From the NCBI RefSeq assembly GCF_018687715.1, contig NC_056760.1:34851001-34915000 (forward strand): 64,000 nucleotides of DNA. Direction: 5' to 3'. The DNA is from Carya illinoinensis (lineage: Eukaryota; Streptophyta; Magnoliopsida; Fagales; Juglandaceae). Shown here piece after piece: positions 35,481 to 47,400 of the stretch. The number at the start of each line of letters is the position of its first letter. Position 1 is the stretch's first letter. A program made the position numbers and the translations under genes. Under the pieces are notes generated by a model. It saw nothing but the letters and a program-made list of their open reading frames with translations. It did not search any database and was not told the DNA's origin.

Positions 35481-36850
35481 TTTCACCATTTAGTTGCAAG
35501 ATGATGGGGATGTGGTCAAAATGAACTACCATCCCATGAATGACACTTACAGATGGGAAGAGAGTGCACCATACCTAGTTAGCCAGATATCGGTCTAGTC
35601 TTTCACTTATACCGTCCTGAGTTCTTCTCATGTTACACCAAGTAAACAGGACACCTGTATAACCCAAATCCTTTAGATTGCATTCATCCACCAGGGCTTT
35701 AAATTGTTCCATTTGTCTTTTAGATATCTCTCGCCCACCACTTTTCTCATTTCTACTTAGTATTTTATTAAAGTCTCCAAACACCAACTAGCCCGTATGA
35801 TCTACGTCTTTTAGGGATCTCAAGAGTCTCCATGTCTTTTCACTCTTTGACGTATCCGGATGCCCAAACATCTCAGTTAAAAGCCACTGATTTGTACTCT
35901 CTCCATCTTCTTTTACACAGGTACTGATGTATTTTTTGAATAGCTTTTAACCGTTAGATTGAGCTCATCTTGCCACATCATGGCAAGTCCTCCACTTCTG
36001 CCCTTACCTTCCACTACCAAACAACAATCAAACTCCATTTTAAATCTTAGAACTTCCATTTTTCTAACTAACAGTTTAGTCTCTTGTAGAAACAAAACAT
36101 CGGAAACAGGAAACTTCCTTCTTGATTAAATCATGAAGTGCACTAACTTCATTCACAAAGTTGCTCCCTTACCATTGACCTCTACTTTTATTCTTTTGTG
36201 AGTCCTCTATTAGAGATCAGAAGAAAGTTCTTCCCCTTCTTGAGCTATTCTCTTCTGGTTGTTTGTATAATTTTGTGGAAGGAATTGGGGTGTAACAATG
36301 CGACAAAGACTTTGCCACTTTTTACCCCTTGTGGGCTTGGACTGAGTAATGAGTTGGGCTATTGGACACTCTACCAGGGCCTGTCTTCTAAGACCACACT
36401 TTTTCTCTAACCCTTTAATTCTAAGACCATGCTCTTTCTTTAATCCTTTTATCCTTCCCCCTTTTGTGTATTTGAACCTCCTTTTGATTTTGGACATTTT
36501 TCTGCTTTCCTGTTAGTTACCAACATCTCAGCAAGTGTATTTCTACCAGAATCCTCGTTTATGGCAAGAGCAAATTTTTGGAGCTCTATTGGGATAACTT
36601 TCATTTTAATGTAATTGGCTTGTTCCTTAATTTAGGATATGTTCCTATCACAGCCCTTGCCATCTTGCCTTGGATAACTACTTTGTCAGCAAGATTTTTG
36701 TCCTCTTCATTTTTTCCATCCAAGGCAAGATCATCGAAGATCAGACCGGTGGTGAATTTCAATCTTCTTTATGGTTCTAGTCATGTTTTTCTCCCCACCT
36801 TTCCATATTTGCTCCAGCTCTCATCTACTGTCCAAATGGAAACTCTAGTG

Positions 36851-37243
36851 TAAATTGCACCCTTTTTTCATTTTTCTTGTTATTTCAAACATTTTTTTAA
36901 ACATGTTTAAACATTTAAAAAAAATAAAAAAATACCGATACAATAATAATCACTTCAATAATCAGTAAATAAAAAAAAATTAAAAATTAAATTAAATACA
37001 TTAGCGATCAAAATGAGTGGGCATACAAGTATTATTTAAAAAAAAAGAAAGGAAAAAAACTAAGAAAGTACTAAACAAAATGAGATCTAAAAAACAGTTT
37101 GAATGATCAACTTGTTTAAAGTTTTTTATAAGATTATGGAAATGCCAAATACATTAAAATTTACGAAAATGCTAAAAGATTACGAAGCTAACATTAATAC
37201 ATTGCGAATCGGAATGCAATTTGGAATTGGAATGAGGAATATG
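36851..37243. other. AT-rich intergenic DNA
   Basis: Nothing was recognised apart from A runs and short AT repeats. Confidence 0.5.
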
Positions 37244-37810
37244 TAGAGGCGTAAAAATAAACTAAAAAATCGGCCCAGACAGGACCGAATTGCTTGGTTC
37301 GGTCCGGAATTAGTTTCTTCATTTTAAAAACAGGTCAAATCTAGTTCGAAATCAGTTTTATGTTTTCCAACACCAGACTGGACCGGTTCACATATTATAT
37401 ATATTATTAATTTTTAATATTATATATAATATATTTTATATTATATATAATTTTTTATAGATAATATATATAATTATGTATGAAATAATATATTATAATT
37501 TATAACATAACATTTTAATCTTAAACATGAATATTTATTTGATCATATGTTTTAAATATAAAATATATATACTAATACATTTTATTATCTAATAAATTCT
37601 CAACAAATTTCTTTTGATAAATGCATTAATAATACAAATACACTTAATATATTAATATCGAAAAACAAGACCGAATCAGACTGGAACTGGTAAAATCAAA
37701 AGTATCAATTTAAGGAGGTAACCGGTACGTAATCAATTTTAAAAAATATAAAACCGATGCTACAGGTTTGGTTTTAGATTTTGTTCAAAATTGGACCGGT
37801 TACACTCCTA
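37244..37810. mobile_element. hAT-like MITE, 567 bp, with perfect 8 bp duplication
   Basis: GGAATATG flanks it exactly at 37236-37243 and 37811-37818. The termini are TAGAGGCGTAAA and, reverse-complemented, TAGGAGTGTAAC. The left arm is rich in CCGGTTC/GGTCCGG words, the core is nearly pure A/T, and the right arm contains CAATTTAAGGAGGTAACCGG and ATCAATTTTAAAAAATATAA. Non-coding. Relatives: 7205-7762, the ends of 37954-44221, and a fragment near 58345-58500. Confidence 0.88.
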
Positions 37811-38459
37811 GGAATATGGTATATAAGTTAGTACACCATAATAGAATGGAATTTAAAAGTGTGATAGTGATACCTACCACTCCATGTCTATCCAACCTTT
37901 ACAAATTAGTATGAGGGACTTGGGCTATATTGGGGAACAGGGTGCTTGATGCTTAGGGTGTAAAAAAAATCCAGCAAACCGAACTGGACCAGCCCAATTG
38001 TGCTGGTTTTGGAACAGTTTGGTCCGGAACCCGTTTTTATAAACATAAAACCGGTCGGAACCAGTCCGTTTCCGGTTCTGGTTAATTTTGGACTAGACCA
38101 ATACTGTTTATATATATATATATATATTTATTTATTTATTAATATTATATATAATATGTTTTATATTATATATAATTTTTTATATATAATATATAAAATA
38201 ATATAAATTATAATTATATATAAGATAATGTTATTATAATTTATAAAATAAATGTTTAATCTTAAACATAAAAATTTAATTCATCATATGCTTTAAATAT
38301 ATAATATTATAAATATATATTATTACTAACATTTTATCATAAGAACTAAGAACTAAGAAGAAAAAAAAATTACTCAAATAGTTAAATATTATTACTAAAT
38401 TTTGAATCTTTGATGGCCTAATAAACTTAAAACTCTCAATATTTTTTTTTATAAGTACA

Positions 38460-39420
38460 TAAGGCATTAGTAGATAAATATAAATTATATATATTAGTAT
38501 ATAATTTATATTTATACAATTTACATTTTATGACCTAATACTAAATACTAATAGTCTAATATTATATTACTAATTTACTATTAATATTATACTTTCAATC
38601 TATGTATAAACTATAATAAACTAATACTCAATTACTATACTAATATTAGTATATAAATCACTACACTAAATAATCACATATAAAATATATAGTCACCGTA
38701 GTCTATTAATAATATAGTTATAATAATCACTATAATTAATACTAATATTAATAATGATACTAATGGTCTAATAAAATATTACTATTGGTAATATACTTTA
38801 AGTCCATTTATAATCTTTAATCACGTAAAAAGTAATCACATAGATACTAATACTAATATTCTAATATAGACTATATTTATACTCATACTAATATAATTAT
38901 ACTAAATCACCAAAACTAATACTAATATATAGCTATACTAATAGTCTAATATTAATACTATTATATAGTCTAATATATTATATAGCTATAACTAATACTA
39001 ATATATATACTAATACTAATAGTCTAATATAGACTTATAGTTATAGTATTAATACTATATTGCGTTGTTATATTCTTTAATTTATTATTTATAACTATAT
39101 AGTCTATTAGTCTATTATATATACATATATAGTCTATTATATTAATACAAGTTAAATTTTATGACCTAATACTAAATACTAATAATCTAATACTATATTA
39201 CTATTAGTATTATACTTTAAGTCTATGTATAAATTAGTATATAAATCATTATACTAAATAATCATATATAAAATAATGATATAGTAACACTAATACTAAA
39301 TTAATATACTAATACTATCAATATAGTCTATCAATAATATAGTTATAATAAAATAAACTCACTATAACAATTAACAAATATTAATATCATTATATGGTAA
39401 TTATAATCACTATAATGAAT
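38460..39420. repeat. TA-rich tandem array with ACTAATACTAATAGTCTAATA units
   Basis: The words ACTAATA, AGTCTAATATA and TATAGTCTATTA recur dozens of times. A larger block starting TTTTATGACCTAATACTAAA occurs at about 38527 and again at about 39156, giving a degenerate higher-order repeat of about 630 bp. Non-coding. Confidence 0.7.
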
Positions 39421-39429
39421 ACTAATATT

Positions 39430-42400
39430 TATTTATTTTTTTATAATCTCATCTCATTAAAATCAAGTCCTTACATTAATCTGCCTATCAAACCATACAG
39501 CTTGAGAAACACACGAAGGACATCCATCCCACCAGACACTTACATCTTCAACATTCCTAGCAAATCTTGCTAAACCATGCGCAACATTGTTGCCTTGCCT
39601 ACATACATGCACAATTGAAACTTCCTGGAAACAAGTTCTAAGTCTTCGTATCTCATCTATTACATAGGCAAAATCAAATAAACAATCAAAAGAGGAATTT
39701 AAGGCATTAAATAATACCAAACAATCAGATTCCATAGTCATCTTGGAGATACCCCACTGCATCCTGAATTGAAGTCCCCGCAACATTGCTGTAGCTTCTA
39801 TAAATTCTGAGCTTGATAGAGCGTGCTCAAACTTGATGCAAGCCACTAGAACATTGCCCTCATGGTCTCTTAAAACCAGACCAATTCCAGCTTTATCAAT
39901 CTCACCAAAGGTGGCACCATCCACATTCATTTTCAAGCTACCCTCTAGAGGAGGTTTCCAGTTTAGGACACTTGGAGTATCTCGACTGCTGCTCTCAAGA
40001 ATCTAAACTTGTTTAAACTCAGATTGCATAGACAGGGCTATAAAAATAACAGAAGAAAACTGAAGAGAAATGTTATCACAAATAAATTTATATCTTCTAT
40101 ACCAAAGGCCCCAAGCCATTGCTATAAATTTCAAGACCTCTTCCTCGTTGCCTCTATCCTTTACTTCCAGCATAATCTCCCCAAAAGATTTCCCAAAGCC
40201 TATCTCCCCCAACAAAGGTTGAAACTGGACACATAATGAGTAGATAGTACTACAATAAAATAAGGCATGTGCTGCATCCTCTCTACATTGGTGACAAAAC
40301 AAACAAACATCATTCTCCAGAATTTTTTCCTCATAAGATTTTGATATGTAGGTAGGATATCCAAAAAAGCTTTCCATACAAAGATCTTAATCTTTAAAAC
40401 GATTTTTAATTTCCACAAACACTTCCAAAAGGGGGCAAGTAGTTGAACCCGAGACCCTTCCCCTTCATTTAGAGTAGATACCTTTTGAAGTTTGATATAC
40501 CCACTACGAACTGAGTAGTACCTACTTTTTTCAGCTAACCAATACCAGGAACCTTCATGAATGGGAGCCACATTAACCCTTAAAATCTAAGATACCATTT
40601 TTGGACTGAAGAGAACTCTTAATGCATCAACATTCCACCAACCCGAAACATTGTCCATTAAATCTTGAACTTTCAGATTCTCCTAAGGATAACCTACCGT
40701 TTCACCTAGTAAAACTGATGGTTGAATTCCAGGAATCCAATGGTCTTTAAACACATTTGTTTCCACCCCATTTCCCACTCTCCTAACACATCCAGATTTC
40801 AACAGAGGCAAGGCACTATGGATGCCTTTCCACACATATGATGAATTAAAACCAATCTTAGCTTCAAACAGAGAGCTCTTTGAAAATCTTGTATAAAAGA
40901 GAATCACAATTAGTGAGTAGCCGCCAACCTTGTTTAGCTAAAATGGCCATATTGAAATCATGCAAGTTTTTGAAACCCAGACCCCCTCTATATTTGGATA
41001 CACTCAATTTCTGCCACCCCACCCAATGTATTTTCCTCTCCTGAGATTGATTACCCCACCAAAATCTGGCCATCATCATTTCCATCTTATGACATAAGGT
41101 TTTAGGGAATAAGAAACAACTCATTGCATATGTCAGGATTGACATAGCTACTACTTTTAACAGGATTTCCTTACCCCCTTGAGATAGCAAATTACCTTTC
41201 CACATCTAAATTTTCTGCCATAATCTTGGCTTTATACCAGCAAAGGCTCTTTGTTTAGATCTCCCTACCATGAGCGACAGACTCAAATACTTCTTGAATT
41301 GCTAAGTATTACTTCCACCCCCACATTGCCATAATATTTGCTTTCACGTCCTCTTGCACATTTTTACTAAAAACCATCGAAGTATTCTCTTTATTAATGC
41401 ACTGTATTGACGCTTTCTCATACATATCCAGCAGAGATAGAATATTAGTGTTAGTAGAGACATCAGCTTGGCAAAAAATCACACTATCATCAGCAAATAA
41501 TAGGTGGTTCACCCGAGGAGCCCCTCTACAAATTCTCACCCCTTCCACCATTCCCGCATTAGCATTTCTTTTCAATAATCTAATCAAACCTTCTGTGCAC
41601 AGAAGAAATAGGGAAGGGGATAAGGGATCCCCTTGCCTAATGCCTCTTGATGGACAAATAGGGCCTTTTGGGCTGCCATTCACAAGAACAGAAAAGGAGA
41701 CTGTTGACACACAATGCATAACCAGCTCAATCTACTTATGGGCAAAACCAAGAGTATTAATCATCCCCTTCAAGAAACCCCACTCAACTCTATCATACGC
41801 TTTACTCATGTCTAATTTGAGAGACATATAACCTTTTCGACCCACTCTTCTATTACAGAGACAATGTAATATCTCATATGCCACTAGAACATTATCTATA
41901 ATTTGTCTCCCGGGGACAAAAGCACACTGAGTATCAGAAATGATCATAGGCAGAATTTTTTTAAGTCTATTTGCAATGATTTTTTATACTATCTTATAAA
42001 GGACATTACAAAGACTAATAGACCTAAAATCAGCCACTCTAGAAAGATTATTTTTCTTAGGGATTAAAGTTATGAAAGTATGGTTTAGCTCCCTAGGAAA
42101 AACTCCTTGATTCAAGGCATTCAACACAAAATCAGTTACTGACTTTCCAATCTTACTCCAATATTTTTGAAAGAACACAGGAGACATACCATCGGAGCTT
42201 GGACCTGTAGAAGGATGCATTTGTTGAATATCATCCTCAACTTCTTCCGCCACACAAGGAAGTAGTAAATCTTCATTTATTTGAGGAGAAACCCTCCTCC
42301 CCACTTTTGAAAATAAGTCTGAAAAATCTGATTGTGAATCAGTAGAGAATAATTTCTGGAAAAATCTCACTATTAAGTCACCCATCTGATCTCCTCTTTT

Positions 42401-43425
42401 CCAATTACCACTATCATCTTGCAATTGATGGATACAGGTCTTCCTTCTCCTAGCATTTGCTTTATGATGAAAGAACCTTGAATTCCTGTCCCCTTCTTTT
42501 AACCACTGCACTCTAGACCTTTGTTTTCACATAATTTCATCTCTTTCTAACCATTTTTGGACCTCCTCCCTATCCTTATGCAGAGAAATTTGTTAGAAAT
42601 TTGGATCCATTTCTTCTATCCCTTTTAGTTTTTCTTTAGCCGAAGCCAATTCTTTTTGAACATTTCCAAAAGACGTTTTATTCCACTGTGTCAACTCAAC
42701 TCCGCATTTTGAAAATTTGGCCATAAGATGGTTACACTGATCATTACCTTCTCTCTCACTCCAAATCCTCTCCACTATATTTGAACAGTCCTTATTTCCT
42801 ACCCACATCCGGCTGGGTTGGCTCCGTTGTAGACGGAAAGGGCTTCGGGAGAATTGGGTCCTCTGCATTCTTTGACTACGACGCCGATGGGTTTCCCAAA
42901 TCCCCTGTTGATGAATTTCCACATCGAGGTCTAGAATCTCATTTCCCTTCTCGTCAATTGGAACCAAAAGTAGCCCTCATCCATTCTCCGTACTGCAACT
43001 GCTCTGAAGAAACATCCACCAAAGCTTTTTTGCATTCTCGCATTGTGTGGCCTAACACCCCACAGAAATAGCATAGGTCCGATAAACGTTCATACGAAAA
43101 TCGGACCCAACAGGCTTCACCTTCTCTAATTTTTAATCGTTTTATCCTATGAAGCGGTTGGGTTATATTCACCATTACCCTAACCCTCATGTACTCGCCC
43201 CATTCGACTTTCCCTTTTTCTAAGTCTAGTTCAACAAACTCACCCAGCATGCTCCCCAACCTTTTGCCCACATAACAGTTCCAAGCCATTAATGGAAGGT
43301 CATGGATACGCACCCAAAATACAGCTTGTTTGATTTGCATCGAGCTGAGTTGCATAGCACCTTCAAAAGGTTTCAATAGTATCAGCTGTTTGTCAAAATG
43401 CCACGGATAATGGACTATTGGAGTT
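39430..43425 (-). pseudogene. LINE C: L1-type retrotransposon lacking an endonuclease
   Basis: High to low coordinate. ORF1 part, frame 42954-43376, carries the knuckle CYFCGVLGHTMREC. A segment (42593-42967) passes from ORF1 tail directly into post-endonuclease text (CSNIVERIWSE). Reverse transcriptase: 41984-42511 (DFRSISLCNVLYKIV), 41732-41947 (SLKLDMSKAYDRVEW) and 41309-41719 (GIRQGDPLSPSLF; LLFADDSVIFC). Then 40864-41205 (KFWWGNQ-type region), a zinc-binding region (40200-40571; CLFCHQC at about 40300) and RNase H, 39463-39936 (NVDGATFG, ESDCLVLF, NNVAHGLARF). The 3' end runs into an A-rich tail near 39430. It is 5'-truncated in ORF1 and broken by several stops and frameshifts. Confidence 0.85.
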
Positions 43426-43496
43426 GGTGGCTTTGTACGTAGCTATTATTATTAACTATTTCTTCTAGTTGTAAAGTTTTTTATTTGATGTTCTTG

Positions 43497-43712
43497 TAAT
43501 TTTAACTTCTAATTTAGATTTGTAATTCGGACTTTTAATTTGTTGGACTTTTGGACTTGTAATTTGTTAGACTTTTTGATTTGTATTTTAGATTTTTGAT
43601 ATTTAGATTTGTAATTTGTTAGACTTTTAGACTTGTAATTTAGATTTTTGAAATTTAGACTTGTAATTTATTAGACTTTTGGACTTGTAATTTAGACTTT
43701 TGGACTTATTTT
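43497..43712. repeat. Degenerate minisatellite, GGACTTGTAATTT unit
   Basis: Units of the form TTTTGGACTTGTAATTTGTTA recur about six to eight times with variation between 43497 and 43712. It lies in the right interior of the hAT-like element. Confidence 0.75.
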
Positions 43713-43849
43713 ATTTCATAGCATAATTTTCTTTTTATTGTAAATTTTATTTTTTTGTAGCAGTTTTATTTAAATGCTTATAAGCTTATAGATTTTTTTT
43801 TTACACTAGATTTCTTATTTTAGTTTTTGAGTTATAACAGAATTTTGTT

Positions 43850-44050
43850 TAGACAGAAGATTTTTTTTATTTATAAAACAGATTTTTTATAACAGAATTT
43901 TTTTATATAGCAGATTTTTTTTTTATAAAGCAGATTTTTTATACCAGAACTTTTTTAAATAGCAGTTTTTTTTGTAAAGCAGATTTTTGTAAATAGTAAT
44001 AGAGAATTTTTTAAATTGGTTTTTCTTTAAACAGAATTTTTTATAACAAA
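43850..44050. repeat. Degenerate minisatellite, AGCAGATTTTTTATA unit
   Basis: AGCAGATTTTTT, AACAGAATTTTTT and close variants alternate across the interval. It is separate from the preceding array by unit and phase. Confidence 0.65.
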
Positions 44051-44221
44051 TTTGTATTTCATTAAAACCGAAAAACCAGACTGAAAATCGGTAAAACCAG
44101 AATATCGATTTAGGAGGAAAACCGGTACGTAATTGATTTTAAAAAATGCAAAATCGGTGTCTACCTGTTCAATCCTAAATTTTATCCAAAACCGAACCAA
44201 ACAAGACCTGTTACACCCCTA

Positions 44222-44363
44222 AATGATGCTTATAACTGAGAAAACAATAGAATCGAACCAACCAATTGGTTATTCTCGCTCTGAATCATGTTTATGTTTA
44301 CATATATTGGAGGCAACTTGAAGAAGATACGTCTGCCATATTTTTAAAAAAAGGGCGTTGTGT

Positions 44364-44413
<50 letters not shown>

Positions 44414-44483
44414 TGTGTGTTGGGGTCGGGCGTGAGAAAATAGCAAAAAAGGCTCGATTTTTCCTTTCTGATGATAGTTTGTA
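44222..44483 (-). other. 3' flank of the WD40 gene with a poly-G/poly-C run
   Basis: The WD40 stop codon is at 44484-44486, so this interval probably contains the 3'UTR. It holds a TG microsatellite (44359-44377) running into 35 G (44378-44412). On the coding strand these are poly-C then CA repeats, about 70-125 nt after the stop codon. No perfect AATAAA was seen on the minus strand here. Confidence 0.5.
44378..44412 (+). repeat. Poly-G homopolymer, 35 bp, adjoining a TG microsatellite
   Basis: It is uninterrupted and the longest of the three G runs in the window. It lies in the likely 3'UTR of the WD40 gene, where the transcript would carry poly-C. Confidence 0.9.
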
Positions 44484-47400
44484 TCATAGTTTGTAACTAG
44501 AACTGACAATCTTGCTCGAGAATAAAGGTTTCTCCTTCAAGCTGCTAGTTGAGATGGTTTCAGTGTTGTTTGACAGGCTTTCTGCCATCCCCGGTCTCAT
44601 CCAGCCCTTTATGTGCCCATCTCGACACACCGTAAGCAGAGACTCCTGGGTAAATATCAAGCCAGAAAGTGGTTCGTTGTGCACACGATGAGCAACAAGC
44701 GGGGTGATCTTTGGAATATCTCGCATGCTTGGAGCAGGCTGCAGGGTGCCCACTGGACAAGCATTGTCCCAATGGGACGACTGGTTTCCTGCACCGTATG
44801 AGGGCGATCCACAAGGAGGGTACCGCCGCAATGGCACAACAATCTCGTCCATTTCAAGATCCCACAGAAGCAATTGCGTGTCCTGCCCACGATCAGATAA
44901 AGCTGGTAAAATATGTAATCTATAAAGCATAAACGTGATACAACTAGTCAAGTTTTGCCAAAAAAGCATCTAAGTAATATTACACAGATCAAAGGCTATT
45001 CTTACTGTCACTTTCAGCTCAAACAATATTTCTATCCTTACCACTGTGGTCATTGCTTTAATTTGCATCACTATATTAGCTAACTCGCAATGTTCCTTAT
45101 CCCGAATTAAATTCTATTAGAATAATCAGAATAAACGTTAGTCCAAATGCCAAGTATGGAGATGCTTCTCTGAAAACATAATCATTCCAAATTCTAGTCT
45201 CTTCAGTAGCCAATAAATGATCTTACCTCATGGCCGTAGCATTGTTAGTTTCATATATTTTGGTTGTTGGAAACACAAACATTTGCATCGTGAAATATGG
45301 CCCACAGCGCTGCTCCACTTTCTCTGTCCAAAAACTTCTAGTCATAGATCCTCGAATACTCCCCAATTGGCCCTTAGCACTGCTCCACTTTCTCCGTTCC
45401 ATAGATCCTCAAATAGTCCCAGTTTCTACTACTAAAGTTATTTTGGAACCCCTTTGGTCAAAGCTATCCTAAAGTTACTGACATAAAGTTTACCTCCACT
45501 CTCCAGTAGGCCAAATTTTAGATACCCTTTATTAACAGTTCCAATTTGGTGCCCTGAAGTGAGTAGTTTCTAGACATTATGTTATAACTGGCCAATTCTA
45601 GGAATTATTTTGGTGGCAAATTCAAATTACAGAGAAAAGACCTAATTTGGATTGATTAGGAACCAGTTTGAAAAAAGAGCTACGCTTTCTAAGTTAATAA
45701 GGTGGAAGTTTTATCCAGAAAATCAACATAAAGTCAACACTCGTAAAAGGAAATTATCATAGCCAACTATATTTCTCAATACCTGACCAACAGAACCAAA
45801 CCGGTACATGATAGTTTCCCCCGTGCCTTCTGAATTTGGTGATGACCAATATGAATCAAAAGCCACCCCACTGACCTGTCAGCATGATGCAGTAAACAAT
45901 AAGAAAGGTGGTTATAATCATGTGAGAACCATGTCTGGCCATCATTATTTTATGTGAAGCATACCCATGAATTATGCCCCTCACCCCACGCTACCACTTT
46001 CCGATCTTCCATGCTCCAAACTTGAACCAAATCATCTTCTCCTCCCGTAAGAATGTATTTTCCATCCATACTGTTTAGTAAGGATTTGTTGTCAATCATA
46101 CAAACTATTTTCTCGAAGACATGATATAATTTAAACAGGAAAATGACCATATACACAACAGTATAGATTAAGAAGGAAAAGTCTAGGAGAATGGAAGAAA
46201 TATTTTTGAAACTAACACCAATAAGCTAGTACTGGGAAACCAGTAAGGTTACCAACCTCCAAGCACAACATAATAGAGCACCATAATAACTTTTGCCACC
46301 ACATACGATGAGCTCTTTTGAATAGTCAAAAACTCGTAGATAACCTGTGTTTAGTATTTAATTGAGCTCGTTTATGTACAAAATAAACAAACACGACCAA
46401 AAATATGCAGTTGGTACCAGAATTATACCATCTCTTCCCACAGTTGCTAGATAGGTACCATCAGTTGAGAAAGCAATGCTATTAATTGAACCTTGGCATA
46501 TATGCCATCTGGCAACTGGGTTACTCTGCATGCAAATAATCAATGCTTCAGATGCATCCCTTATATAAGTTTAGACAGGCCAGCGAAACAGTAGATAGAG
46601 ATTCGATAGACCAACAAAACAGTTGATAGAGAAGTGAGTACTCATCCAAGTCACAGCAAGGATGTCAAAATATCCCCATGCATAAAACCTTAGAAATGTG
46701 AAAAAAGCATTTATGCTCAAAATTCAAATAACAATATAACAACTTACTAAAACCCAAGCCTTAGAACTACATTGGAAAACCAAGCATATTTTAGTAAGCA
46801 TGTTGTAATAGTAAGCATTTTTCTTCGCCTGGCTACTGTGCAATAATTCTGTAGTGTATGTTGAACCCACTGCTGCCCATCTAAAACGTATGTGCAAAAC
46901 AATCAACACAAAAATACAGACCAATGATTGATGAAACTAGACGATTACAGGATATGACCCAGCCTGAGAGAATGAAGATTTAATTACATGTGCAGCTCCC
47001 CAATCAAGGTCAATGTGAGACTATATGTCACAATTAAATAAGATCCGAGTGCAATCTTTTATATATATTGGAACTCCTGACTCATGGAACAGTTGAAAAC
47101 ATATAATTTTCAGAAACAACATGGATGACTTTCTTTGATAGGTACAATATGGATGACCTTCTAAAAAATGCTGCACATTTTCAGCTGCTATCTAAATTTT
47201 AACTGCATAATTTTGAAAACCTTATACTGTAAAAAAAATAATATAAAAAACCCTATGGTTAACAACAACTACGTGCTATATATATATATATATATATATT
47301 TCCTAGCGATTGATTGCTTGGGAATAATTCATCTAAACAAACATTAAAAAACCAATTTAAAAGAAAGAATCACAAAATTAGAAAGAACTGATACATCTAT

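Larger units (their letters stand above)
32083..36850 (-). pseudogene. LINE B: degenerate L1-type retrotransposon, interrupted
   Basis: Read from high to low coordinate. A basic ORF1-like tail lies at 36210-36497. Endonuclease fragments are 35913-36095 (FLQETKLLVRK; GRSGGLAMMW) and 35575-35787 (VFGDFNKILSRNEKSGGREI; ERLDRYLAN). The post-endonuclease region is 33066-33311 (CRFEAIEVEPEDCEKI). Reverse transcriptase is 32083-32538 (MVYKLMAKVLANRL; LKLDLIKAYDRIEW; KQGDPLSPYLFL). It breaks off before the FADD block, so the 3' third is missing. The two halves are separated by about 2.2 kb of foreign DNA (33320-35480). Confidence 0.8.
37954..44221. mobile_element. Long hAT-like element of the same family, containing LINE C
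   Basis: The left end TAGGGTGTAAAAAA (37954) and first about 350 bp match the left half of 37244-37810, including the TA-rich core with TTTAATCTTAAACAT. The right end (44058-44221) matches its right half and finishes GTTACACCCCTA, the inverted partner of the left end. Flanking TTGATGCT (37946-37953) and ATGATGCT (44223-44230) agree at 7 of 8, with one extra A next to the right end. Between the arms lie a TA-rich array, LINE C and minisatellites. I infer a non-autonomous element of roughly 2.2 kb that later received the LINE. Confidence 0.6.

Noticed and set aside
37900..39420. Possible matrix-attachment or origin-like AT-rich region
   Set aside because: The AT-richness is explained by the interior of the hAT-like element and its TA arrays. 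No independent evidence supports an origin or attachment function.
38000..44050. Regularly spaced short repeats considered as a CRISPR-like array
   Set aside because: Units are degenerate, spacers are not unique, and the setting is a plant nuclear genome with transposons.
44266..44509. Glycine-rich and proline-rich frames through the poly-G run
   Set aside because: They are translations of homopolymer and microsatellite DNA, not genes.
44560..44932. Overlapping frames on both strands around the last WD40 exon
   Set aside because: They are shadows of the terminal WD40 exon, whose frame joins cleanly to ten upstream exons.
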